Positions 35,749-45,560 of a stretch of 64,000 nucleotides of DNA are shown piece by piece. The stretch comes from Trileptium ribeirensis (lineage: Eukaryota > Nematoda > Enoplea > Enoplida > Thoracostomopsidae). Position 1 is the stretch's first letter. Each line of letters begins with the position of its first letter. The notes under the pieces are model-generated. The model did no database searches and had not been told where the DNA came from. It saw nothing but the letters and a program-made list of their open reading frames with translations. The DNA is taken from the NCBI GenBank assembly GCA_030248225.1, contig JASANE010007482.1, positions 1 through 64,000 on the forward strand, given 5' to 3'. The position numbers were made by a program, and so were the translations under genes.

Positions 35749-36300
35749 TCTCTGTTTTTACGGTACATAAAAATGCTGATGTAGATGTAAATATACGTAT
35801 AATCGTAAACAAAGTATTTATTGTGCCACGAGATTCTAAATTATTATTTCATGAGCGATCAAAATGTTCAAAATCAAAATCAAAGCCAATTTAGAACTCT
35901 TAGGTCAAATTAGTAACTGCGGGCAGTAGCAAAACAACTCAATTTAGAACAATATTGTTTATGATAAGAATGGTCGGTCTAGCGAAAGTTTCACCCTGAT
36001 ATAATAGATACATTTGAACTTTAATTTGACTTTTTAAACGCCATGTCATAAATATGACACAACAAGAATTCCAAACATAATTATATATATATCAAACTAT
36101 AACAAATTATATATAACAAACCAACATAATTATATTGATTATATATATTAATAATAATAGATAATATAACATTTAATATTAATATATAACATACAAAATT
36201 GTCAATATAAAATAATATTGGCCGGAAAAATAGTTTTCGGATATAAATATATGTATCAGATATATATGTGCAATCAGTAATTTCATACACAAATATATAC
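35749..36300. other. No gene seen; duplicated AT-rich DNA
   Basis: Matches 51,395-51,867. The TATATA/AATAATA stretch at 36,085-36,290 is longer than in copy B and is length-variable AT repeat. Confidence 0.5.
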
Positions 36301-36551
36301 TTATTTGTGTAAAAGTTTCAGGTGCTAAAATAAAATTGATGTTGAATATTTTCTGTAACCATGGCTTCGTTGTAGTAAGTTTTTTATAAACGTAATATTT
36401 GCAGTTTGTGTTGCAGAATATTCGTTTAAAAATAGAACTAAAAACAACAGCCGATAGAATGCAGCAGCTTGTCCAGAAAAACCTTCAGCGAAGGGCTCTC
36501 GATATGTTAGTTAAGCATAGTTTAATAATATATATTACGTTATAAAAACAG
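36301..36551. other. 251-bp tract identical between duplicates (copy A)
   Basis: Every base matches 51,868-52,118, while flanks differ every few tens of bases. It contains an open stretch coding KTTADRMQQLVQKNLQRRAL preceded by acceptor-like TTGTGTTGCAG and followed by GTTAGT. A GTAAGT donor-like site lies about 30-42 bp upstream of the acceptor-like sites. It could be a constrained exon or regulatory sequence, or a gene-conversion tract. No family is recognised. Confidence 0.35.
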
Positions 36552-38967
36552 CAGCATGGTATAGCTCACGACAATATAATCGCAAAAACCGCAAAAAACT
36601 GTTTGCGTAGAAACAGCTAGCCTAAGCTAAGGTCTTTATATGAGATTTATACTAAGCATAAAGTCTAATTCGGACTTCTGCTGCCACCGAAGCTCCTCCT
36701 ACGCAATTCTACTTTTAAAAACACGGTGTTACGCTTATCAGCTTGAGTTGTGAAAAAGCCACATATTTTAGAAATTGTTTTATCTGTGCGCGAAAACCAA
36801 ACTTGCAAATATATATGAAAAATTGGCATAAACACATGATTAGTGCAGTATTAGAACATAGAGATACATTTTTATAACAATTCTACCATCTTTATTACGT
36901 AGTTACCGCAGCACCGCCTTGAGTAGAACAGAAATTTATTAAGTTCCCATTTTCGTGAGCGCATGATAAACGATAACAAAAATCTTTGGTATCGTTATTT
37001 AAATTTTTCTTTCGGAACTTAACAGTGAAAACTTTTGAAACAGTGTGGCCGTACTTGGTATAAATTCAAAAGAGTTCCACTTTTGTCATAGTACAGCCGA
37101 GCCCAGCTATATAACATTTTCCACCATGGTTGTGTAGGAAGGAAAAGATTTGTATATTCCAAATACTGCTCACTACCACATAATGCTACGTGTCTGCGCT
37201 GGAACCGTTCAGTCAGTAACTGTTACTTTAGTTTTGAATGAATATTCTGTACTTCTCGCTATGAATATAAGCTATTGGTATCGCTTAAAGATAAGGCGTT
37301 TATTTTTCGAGAAATCCGCGTATTTCTAACATTTTCGATGCTAAGTTTTAAATGTCGCCATGTTATCGCTCGATTTAAATTTGATATCAGCCGATTGGCC
37401 GGGATGAGACGATGACAAACATGCCAAAATAATCTGAGGTACTGCAATACTGATGCAAAATATCTTTCAGTTTCGCTCCGACAGTGTACACTTTCCCAAC
37501 ATTCGTCTGGTATATTACCCCGGTAATAATGTTTATTCCCGACTGTCTATGTGTTGGATTTGCTTATATTATCTGCGTTCCTATGCACTAACGCAGAAAC
37601 ATGGGCTCCGCTACTGACTGCCCACTGATTGCTGAATATCACTGCCCAAACCCCCGAATAGTTTTGTGAAATGTTTGGCAGATTCACTTAAAAAAATTTT
37701 TGGACCCTACCCACTTGATGGTAAAACATTGATATATAATTGCCCCGCCACATTTTCAGTTTTCCGCCCAACTCATCTTTATGGGCCAGGAATTATATTG
37801 TTCGAAAAAAGCAACAGCTTAGTGTGCTGTGTTAGGCGACGACATTCCCTTGTCTTAAGTTTAGTTTAAGCGTTACATAATTAAGGCTTACGAAAGTGTA
37901 AGCCTTAAGGGTAGTGTGTCGGAAACGGCACATCATGCATTTTACTTCCGTCCCTACACGTTATATCGGTCTTTTAAACTATGTTGACATAGTGACTGTA
38001 CCGCTATTCATCGCAAACCCCAAAACTAATTGGTTTGAAACCAGGCCGCTCCATGACTGATACCTACGATGCCTTTTATTATGCTTGGTTTTGGATTAGG
38101 TAGGTAGAGCATATATGGACATTTTTGATTTTTCGCTAGAAGTCCCACTAGATTATCCGACACCACTCTCATTTGTAAGTTTCGTCCGTTCTTTTGATTG
38201 GTCATGACATTAGAGCTGCGGTGTGAACCCTGAGCAGTAGCTCCGAAAATAGAGAAATCTAAAAAGCAATAGGTGAAAATTGGAAACTTAGAAATTTGTC
38301 ATGTCTTTTATATAATCGAGGTATATATTTATTTGGAAAAGGTTTTCACAATTATTCACAAAATTGGTTGGGCTTTCACTTGAGTGGTGAATATGCAAAT
38401 GTGGTTTGTGACTACAGAAAATGCAAAGTGTAAAAAAGTTATGAGATTTCATATTCTGCATGTCACGGGATGGGGCGACAAAAACAACGTCTGTTTACCA
38501 CGCGCCTCTGCTTGTACTATTCGCACAGTTAGGCATACATTCATGGTTAAGCTTTAGGCTTAGTGAACCGTTTCATACTGCTTAAAATCAGCCTCAGTTT
38601 AGGCAAGATTTTCTTCTACATTAATGAACGAGCGCAAATTTCGTTGTTTTGGTACGAAAGATGACGCTTTATATATAACAAACAAAATTTGGACAACGGA
38701 TATTATAGAAACGTATTCTTATTGCATATTTTTGAACTCAGATCGTTGTGCTGAGCGGAACAATACCAAAGTTTTTGTTGTGCGTCTATTTTCTGAATTC
38801 CTTCCACGCAGTGGAATAGGACCCCAAAGTTTCTGCCTTTGACGCGCTGAATTTGTTAACGAATGGCGTATCCTTTTCCTCTCTATCCATATTGAAAAAC
38901 ATGTACAAATCCTCTACAGAAAAAACACCCTTCCACATTCCCTATAGTATAAAACCATCCCACAATA
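36552..38967. other. No supported gene; duplicated DNA
   Basis: Matches 52,119-54,527 with scattered changes. The minus-strand frames open in copy B at 52,776-53,255 and 54,230-54,523 are interrupted here by a stop or frameshift. Confidence 0.45.
37881..37908. other. 11-bp perfect stem-loop
   Basis: TTAAGGCTTAC, loop GAAAGT, GTAAGCCTTAA. The copy B equivalent (53,446-53,469) keeps a 9-bp stem and the same loop. It could be a transcript hairpin or terminator-like structure; no linked gene is visible. Confidence 0.4.
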
Positions 38968-39174
38968 GTGAAGTCATTGAGTAGCCACTGCGCAGATATA
39001 TTTCTAATATTATTGCTCGCGTTAGTTTACAACCTAGAGGCTAAATCCCGAAGAGAGAAGGAATTATGCTCTGTAGTACTTTCGGCAAAAAAAGTGAAGA
39101 CCCATTCTTTCATCCGTGCGGGGTCTTCTCCCGAATTAAGCATTGAATCCACAGAACGACGAATTGCAATATGA
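38968..39174 (+). other. Open frame kept in both duplicates (copy A)
   Basis: A 68-codon frame opening with GTG, with a hydrophobic N-terminal stretch (FLILLLALVYNLEA) resembling a signal peptide, then a basic region. Copy B (54,528-54,734) is also open but differs at about six residues, nearly all the DNA changes being amino-acid changing. That argues against selection on a protein. No ATG. Probably chance. Confidence 0.15.
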
Positions 39175-39336
39175 TAAAATACAGTACCTTCACTGTGCTA
39201 CAACATTCTTCCAGTTCAAAGAGGACACTAAAAGTTAATGACAGTGTGCTGATTTTGAATGATCTGAAAAAAATCGCACTTTTTGGACGACTAGCAGTAA
39301 GCTTGATGTGTGAATTTTAGAACCATTCTAAGTTAT

Positions 39337-40980
39337 TGAGCCAACGCCGGGTCAGCCGCTGACGCTTTGACCAGTGCTTGGCTGTCAGTGGGTCGCAGCT
39401 GCTGACTGATCAACAGGATTGTGCAGACAGCATCCATATCTGCTGAATCTTCTTTGCTGTCGAAGTCGACGTCCCCGCACGCGGGCAAGCGACTCAGGGC
39501 ATCCGCATTGCCATGATCAGCTGTTCTGCGATACTCGATATCGTAGTAATACTGGTGAAGGATTGTCGCCCATCTTGCCAGCCGGTTGGCGGCCAAGGAT
39601 GGTGTTGGCTTTTCCGGATGAAACACGGCTATCAGCGGCTTGTGATAGGTCACCACTACGAATTTTCTTCCGTAAATGTATTGGTGAAACTTGTGCAGTG
39701 CAAACACAATCGCTAGGGCTTCTTTCTGCTCTTGGCTGTAAACGTTGCTGTGTTTCAGTCAGCGTCTTTGAAACATTCGCGATTCGCCGTTCGCTTCCAT
39801 CGCGATATCGATGGAACAGTACAGCTCCGATTCCGACGTTGGATGCATCGCAAGAGATGCCCAGTGTTTTCTAAGGATCGAAGTAAGCCAGCACCACCTC
39901 GCTTCATAGCCTTTCTTTCAGTTCGTCAAACGCCGCCTGCTGCTTGTTTCTTCATTGCCATGGGGTGTTGTTCTTTCGGAGACGATTGAATGGCTCGCTG
40001 ATCGTTGCCAGATTGAGCAAGGATCGTCCGTAGAACTGGATTGAGCCGAGAAAACTGTGCAACGATGGCAGATCGTGTGGCGGTGGCATCCGTTGCACCG
40101 CGTCCATTTTATGGCCTTTCGATACCCCGGCACGTGATAGTGTGAAACCAAGGTTTTGCACCTCGGCTTGGGCGAACGAGCATTTCTATCTTCGGCACCG
40201 CAAACCACTGTCATCCAACCGTTGCAGTAGCGCCCTCAGGTTTTCGAGGTGGCCTCGGCCATCTTCGCCGCTGACGAGGATGTCGTCCAGATAAACGGCA
40301 ACCCCTTGAAGATCCATTGTTAGTTTTTCCATGATTTGTTGGAAATACCCTGGCGCTGACTTTAACCCGAACGGCAGGCGCTGCAGCAGCAGAACACCTC
40401 GGTGGGTGCTCAAGGCGAGGTTTTTCTGGCTTTCGGGGGCCAGCTCGATATGGTTGTAAGCGTCGGCTAAGTCGATCTTTGTAAAATCGTGGCCGCCTCC
40501 GAGCTTCCGCATGAGATCATCGGGCAACGGGATTGGTTGTCGATGATCCTCGAGTTGGGGATTGACTGTCACCGAATAGTCCCCATAGACTCGAATTTGG
40601 GGCTCTGATACCGTAGCTGTTGAAGCTTGTTGGCTTCCACACACCTCTCACGATCCCGGCGTCGTAGGCTTGATTGAGGTCGTCAAGGTTTGCCAATGGA
40701 ACCGGGCGAGATTTGCGGTAAATTGGAGGGGACCCCTCTTTGAATCTGACGTCAAACTGCGGACCCTTCAGGCAACCGAGCTCAGGTTTGAACAGGTTCG
40801 GGAACTCCAGACAAAGACGTTGATAGGTTTGCTGAAGGGCTCACTGGCTTGCGCAGCCGGTTGAACCTTTGTCACCCGATCGTGGTTGTCGTCGCCCATG
40901 GTTGAGGCGAGGAGAGACGTGACGTCGATACCCAATCTGAGGATTCCATTGCGGATGAGGCGGCGTTTGTTGCACGGCAA
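39337..40980 (-). pseudogene. pol: gypsy pol remnant: reverse transcriptase and RNase H
   Basis: Four frame segments read 5' to 3' on the minus strand. About 40,810-40,630 is the pre-RT region (FPNLFKPELGCLKG ... GIVRGVWKPTSF). 40,626-40,190 is the RT core with YGDYSVTVN, FTKIDLADAYNHIELAPES, LPFGLKSAPGYFQ and the catalytic YLDD in VAVYLDDILVSG. 40,161-39,952 is the connection (FLGSIQFYGRSLLNLATISE). 39,950-39,337 is RNase H with ISCDAS, ALHKFHQYIYGRKFVVVT and HGNADALSRLP. At least three frameshifts and a deletion of roughly 15 codons near 40,630 inactivate it. It would have copied element RNA into DNA. The family is Ty3/gypsy as found in many marine invertebrates; the subfamily is inferred from motifs only. 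Confidence 0.85.
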
Positions 40981-40989
40981 GGTTGCCCA

Positions 40990-41086
40990 AGGTCTCGTAG
41001 ATCGCTGCCGATTGATTCGTCAAGAAGACCTGGGCTTGGCCCTCGGGGGGATCGAATAGGCCCCCACGAATGTGTTGAACTTGTCC
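40990..41086 (-). pseudogene. gag: gypsy gag fragment, 3' part
   Basis: The minus strand reads YWDKFNTFVGAYSIP then, in a neighbouring frame, AQVFLTNQSAAIYETLGNLA, a recognisable gypsy Gag capsid signature. It continues the fragment at 42,053-42,215 across the inserted 950-bp element. The rest of gag is missing: the reading passes within about 20 codons into sequence just upstream of RT. Confidence 0.75.
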
Positions 41087-41094
41087 CAGTAATC
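41087..41094. repeat. Left 8-bp target duplication (CAGTAATC)
   Basis: Abuts the CATACATGCCG terminus and differs at one base from the right copy. Confidence 0.7.
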
Positions 41095-42044
41095 CATACA
41101 TGCCGGCAGGGGGGTAGGGGGGGTTACCCCCCCTGAGGTCCGGATCCCCCCCCCCCGAGGCCGAAAGGCCAGGGGGGGTTACCCCCCCCCGAGGCCGAAA
41201 GGCCATGCGCAGCAACCCCCCCCCCGGGCCGAAAGGCCCGGCTGGTTTTACCCCCCTTGGGGGTGCGCGGCACCCCCTCCCCTGAGGGTGACTTGACCGC
41301 TGTCCGAGTTTTAAAGCTTGACCTTAGTGCAAAAACTTGCGCAAATTGTGCCTGCTTGTTGCTAGTGGTGCATATGCAGCATAAATTTGTGGAAAGCTTT
41401 TTGTTGACGACGTCATTCCCTGAAATAAAAGTTAACCGAAATACTTATTTATATACTAACTAGATTTAGAAAGATTTAAAATTGCAGCAGAATTAGTATC
41501 CACCAAACCAACCAAATCTAAAGTAAAAGTCACAGGGGACGATTTATCAATCTTTTGGCATTCTTTTAGATTGGGTTTGGTCGCTAAAAGTAAAGTAGTT
41601 CTGTGGATAAATCGTTTAAGACTAAATATAAACGTGTATATTTAGTCTTTCTACATCGGTACAAGTGAAAACCACACAAATGCACACGGCTAAATTAAAT
41701 GGTTTTAAGACGAAGCCGTTTTAACAAACGAATGAATATGGTCGGTAACAGTTTTGTGAAACGTGGCTGCTGCAATCAAGGAATGTGGAAGGCTGGACAA
41801 TTTCCTTTTTAGTAAACCACGTAACGATGAAAATAGACTTTTTTATATCCTCCATTTCCATCTCATATAGGGTTAATAATAGTATTAACGGCTGCGAGGA
41901 CCAAAAAAAAAGGTCCTCACGAGATCGACCCCCCTAGACAAATTTGGCCGGCCAGGGGGGGTTACCCCCCCTGGAATGGCCGCGACCCCCCTCCCCCGTG
42001 GGGGCCTCTACCCCCCCTGGCATGACCGACCGTCGGCATGTATG
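41095..42044. mobile_element. 950-bp inverted-repeat element inserted in gypsy gag
   Basis: It begins CATACATGCCG (41,095-41,105) and ends with the exact reverse complement CGGCATGTATG (42,034-42,044). The flanks are CAGTAATC (41,087-41,094) and CAGCAATC (42,045-42,052), an 8-bp target duplication with one mismatch. Removing it rejoins the gag reading W-S-D-Y-W-D. An 8-bp duplication suggests a hAT-like non-autonomous element. Both ends are rich in C/G runs with GGCCGAAAGGCC hairpins (41,150-41,250 and 41,940-42,020). The AT-rich middle has no transposase. Confidence 0.8.
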
Positions 42045-42052
42045 CAGCAATC
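42045..42052. repeat. Right 8-bp target duplication (CAGCAATC)
   Basis: Abuts the CGGCATGTATG terminus. Confidence 0.7.
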
Positions 42053-42215
42053 GCTCCACAGATCGGTTGCTGGATCGAATGGGGAGAACCCAGGGATTAC
42101 CGCCTTTTGATTCGATTAGTGCTTCGTTGCGCCGCGGAGAGTCTCGACGAGTTGTCTATTTTGCTCTTGGAGTATCTCCATTTGTGCTTTATGTTGTGCC
42201 TGCTGAGTTATTGAA
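42053..42215 (-). pseudogene. gag: gypsy gag fragment, 5' part
   Basis: The minus strand reads QQAQHKAQMEILQEQNRQLV, then after one stop GFSPFDPATDLWS, the usual coiled-coil then capsid-start pattern of these Gag proteins. It is interrupted at W-S-D by the 950-bp element. Confidence 0.7.
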
Positions 42216-42368
42216 ACAGTTGTATCATCTTCGCAATCTCAGACATGACGAAGAGAAAAAACTAAGTTGATAATAAAACAAGAAAGAAGCTGGCAGGGTT
42301 AAAAAACAAAGCAGCAAAAAAACCCGTCGCAAAAGATGTCGAACAGTGGATGAATCGCTGGTAGAAAT

Positions 42369-42384
42369 CTCATCCTGATCGCCA
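42369..42384 (-). other. Putative primer-binding site
   Basis: TGGCGATCAGGATGAG lies a few bases downstream (minus strand) of the proposed 5' LTR end. TGGCGA(C/T)-type primer sites follow the LTR in many Ty3/gypsy elements. The tRNA primer is not identified. Confidence 0.5.
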
Positions 42385-42392
42385 GTTAACTC

Positions 42393-42631
42393 TGTTGTGA
42401 TTTCAGAGTTCATATAAATCAGCGTTTATTAAGTAATATAAAAGAGGAACGAGCATGACAAGAACGTAAGGGATCAAGCTTAAATAGTTAGCGAACGCCC
42501 ACATTTGAAAACGCCCGCACTTGGTGATGCAATATGTTGCATCAGTTTCAGAAATGTTTCATCATGTTCTTTGTTACGCGATGATCATTATTCACGTGAT
42601 TGTTTTGTCTTCATCAGGTGGCAGCACATCA
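42393..42631 (-). repeat. Putative 5' LTR of the gypsy element
   Basis: The minus strand starts TGATGTGCTGCC (or TGTTATAAG if it extends to 42,648) and ends CACAACA, fitting TG...CA. Inside are a TATA-like CTATTTAAGC (42,478-42,487) and an AATAAA signal (42,425-42,430). There is no second LTR in the window for comparison because the 3' part of the element is missing. Confidence 0.55.
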
Positions 42632-42648
42632 GTGCTAATCTTATAACA

Positions 42649-45560
42649 GTAATTATTCAGTAATTCGCAAATTTATGGCCTTGATGATTTGCAGGCACCC
42701 ATTAAACTTGTATCTGAGTATTTGTGTCATAGAATTATGGTACAAAACCTGGGTCAGTATCTTTATCATAGAAGTAAGCGGAATAACAAAATATAGACTT
42801 ACTTTGATACCCTGCAATCAATAAAAATAATCGTCCAAGAGCTTTTATCTTTTCAATATTTTGAAATCATAGAACATCTGATGGTTAATTGCTGCTCACG
42901 CATATGGTTTTGTATAAGTTTGCCCGTAGCTCGGCTGACTTCGAAACCATATGTGCCTTAGAGCTCACGGAGTGTATAAAGCCGTCCAAACTGCAGAAGT
43001 TCAAGTTTTGAATTATAATTATTGCTTCCAAACATGCTAGCCGAAACTGTCAAAGTTTTATCGAACTTTCCAAAAATTTCAAACATTTAAAACCGAAATT
43101 TTAACATCAAGCTTCATAAAATGAAGTCTTGATTTCAAAATTGCCTACGTTTTCGCTTCATTTCTTTGTCAGAATAAAGTCGCCATTTTGCCAGAGCCTT
43201 AATTACAAACTGAAATCAAAAGCAGTGGTAAAATCGTTCTCATACTATTTTGAAGAACATTAAATACTTTTGAACATTACCATCGATCATTATTGCTATA
43301 AAAGCTCTAAAGCACGAAAAACTAACAATCTTTATGTGTAAAATTCTAAATTTAAATAAACTGTTTACCTTCAAAGAGGTTTAACACACTGTCATCGTAT
43401 GTTGAAGGAACGTTGAAAAGTTATGTAGGTTTTGTGTTTGTTGCGATGTTTTTCTTATCGCCATAATTCATGACAGCTTTTCATTTCATTCTTCGTATGA
43501 CCTTATATAAACGAGTCACTGATACTCTTTTGAAGAGTCCTGAATTTCAAGTGACTGTCATCCGCTCTTAATGTTTCCATAAGCGCTATAAACTTTGATT
43601 TATCTAAGCTCGCGGACCATGAATATCAAAGTTTGTATAAAAGAACGATATCGTTCCAAATACTATTTTTGATACGGGAAATTATATAGAATAAAATCCG
43701 CAACTGGAAACCAATTAAAAACGTTTTAATTTCCGGCTCATTAAAAGCGAATTTCAACAGCATCGCATTTCGTTAAATTTTTATGATCTTGGATACGAAC
43801 TTCTGCATTACTGTGTCATATTTATATCTATTGTACGATCGCCTCCTAGGAAGGATTGCCCTACACAACTTAATTCTCCCTCACACTTATTACAGTGTCG
43901 TCATCACCATAACATCATCATCATAATAGTCATCATCACCATCATCATCTCAGATACCTATTTCAGTCAGTAGCGAACTTAGAGAGTCTGCGCCCTATCA
44001 CTACACCATGACTAATCATTGTAACAGCACCACCATAATCGTCCGCATCAACACCATTTCAATTGGCGCAAGCGATCTTGCATAATGTGCTCTTATTCAT
44101 TGCACTATGAGTCATTATTGTAACACCATCACCACGATCATAATCGCCATCATATCAGTTCAACACATACCTGTAATGCTAGGAAAATGTGTGTTCTAGA
44201 GATTTGCACTATCGCTAATCCGTCTAACATCATCCTTGATCCATGAACGGTTATCAATTACTAGTGTGACAATTCTTATAGATTTTCAGACAGTTATCGA
44301 TTTCAGAGAGTTTATTTAACCAAGGTTGTAACATGCTTCGACGTCTTTCACCTTCGATTTGCTTACACCACTGATGGGGAACCGCATCTGCTGAAATGAA
44401 GTAGAATTGTTGCTGTTGGACATTTAGTCAGAGAATGAGTGCAATCTAATGTTCTGTTGCTGCTCACTGGTTTTAATATGTAACGACCAGTTTGACTCAG
44501 ACATTCTCTTTCTGTGGTTCCCGCCAGTGATATGGACCCTTGCACCACATTAGGACTGAAAAAAGACACGGAGGGCTAAGCAGAGTCGAGAAATGACAAT
44601 ACACCTAGCTAGCTACCTTTAAAGAATAAATAATAACATTGGATTGTCTACGACACTTTGTTGTCCACAGTGTGCCTGATATTTTGTTGGGTACATAGGT
44701 TCTAAACGTTGGGCACATTCGCATAAGCAAACAACATCAAATTTACAAACATCTATCATTTCCAATGGTGTTTTGCTATTTACTGAACGGTCTTGCTAAA
44801 TTTTATCGGTTTATTCTGGATTACAGCATGAGACCTTAAGGTTCACTATTGCTATAGTATTCACTATCAACAATTCCACCCAAAACACTCGATTACCGCA
44901 ACCATTAATGCAAATGGGTTTTGAAAGGCTGTTATTTGTAATTAATTCATCCAGGTCTCACGACCGTTATGTACAATAGGAAAATTACACCTGAACGCTA
45001 AGATGAATTCTAAGCACTTAAGGTATTATGACCATTTTAATTTATGCACACTGCAACTGCTAACAGATTCAGAAATAAGCCGAACATGATGTGTCGTGTT
45101 GCTTAAACATGTCCAGCCAAGCTTTATGAATAACCTCTAGGGCTTCAGCGAGGTTCAGGCTTAGTCTTGCTCTTGTTTACGTTATTGTCGTCACTAATAA
45201 TCTCTTACTTGGCCATATATGCTTGAAGCTCGCATCTTGCCCAACTTCGCCATGCTCATAACCCGTGATGCAGCTAAACGGCCTCGTCCAGCCCGAGCGT
45301 AGACCCAATCGCTTCCATATGTGCAATAGCGTTCAGGGATAATGTCTGATACGTTCACTCGTGATCTTTAATCGACCACCATGTTCCTCATAATGATTGA
45401 AACATGCAACCACTTTTCACAAGTTTAGCAAACTCGGTGGATATCATTAAATATTGAAACATCTTCCAAGACAGAATAAAACATACAAAATAAATAAATA
45501 GGTAAATAAATAAATGTGTAAGCAAATAGACAAATAAATGTAATATCGCTTTGGTAAGAC
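42649..45560. other. No supported gene; duplicated DNA with CAT-trinucleotide tracts
   Basis: Matches 55,025-59,784 apart from two blocks missing here. 43,895-43,950 is (CAT/CATCAC)-rich, and GAGTCATTATTGTAACACCATC-like words recur to 44,160, so this part is an old degenerate repeat. 44,886-45,215 is identical to copy B over 330 bp. Confidence 0.5.

Larger units (their letters stand above)
39337..42631 (-). mobile_element. Ty3/gypsy LTR retrotransposon, 3'-truncated and decayed
   Basis: On the minus strand, in order: a putative 5' LTR (42,393-42,631, possibly to 42,648), primer-binding site, gag fragment, then reverse transcriptase and RNase H. The element stops abruptly at 39,337 after the RNase H/tether region; integrase and 3' LTR are absent. 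The truncation point is exactly where copy A stops matching copy B. Most of gag, the zinc knuckle and the protease are deleted. A 950-bp inverted-repeat element sits inside gag. The element's higher GC contrasts with the AT-rich surroundings. Confidence 0.85.
34166..45560. repeat. Segmental duplication, copy A
   Basis: From GGCTGAATCGATTTGGCTCA at 34,166 to CGCTTTGGTAAGAC ending at 45,560, this block aligns in the same orientation and order with 50,734-59,784. Single-base differences and small indels run at a few percent, with much lower divergence in some tracts. It is longer than copy B because of a tRNA-Ala array (about 34,808-35,748) and a gypsy-like insertion (39,337-42,640). It lacks about 128 bp present in copy B at 54,897-55,024. 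No terminal inverted repeats or target duplications border the block, so it looks like a duplication rather than one large mobile element. Confidence 0.9.

Noticed and set aside
37881..37908. Histone mRNA 3' stem-loop
   Set aside because: Stem and loop sequences do not match the conserved histone stem-loop and no histone gene is near.
39419..39874. 151-codon plus-strand frame
   Set aside because: It is the antisense shadow of the gypsy RNase H region read on the minus strand.
40841..41215. 124-codon minus-strand frame as a gene
   Set aside because: It is a composite: its start lies in the inserted 950-bp element and the rest is frame-shifted gypsy gag and pre-RT sequence.
34166..45560. One giant transposon (for example Maverick or Helitron)
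   Set aside because: No inverted ends, no TC/CTRR termini with hairpin, no polymerase, integrase or helicase genes, and no target duplication at the block borders.
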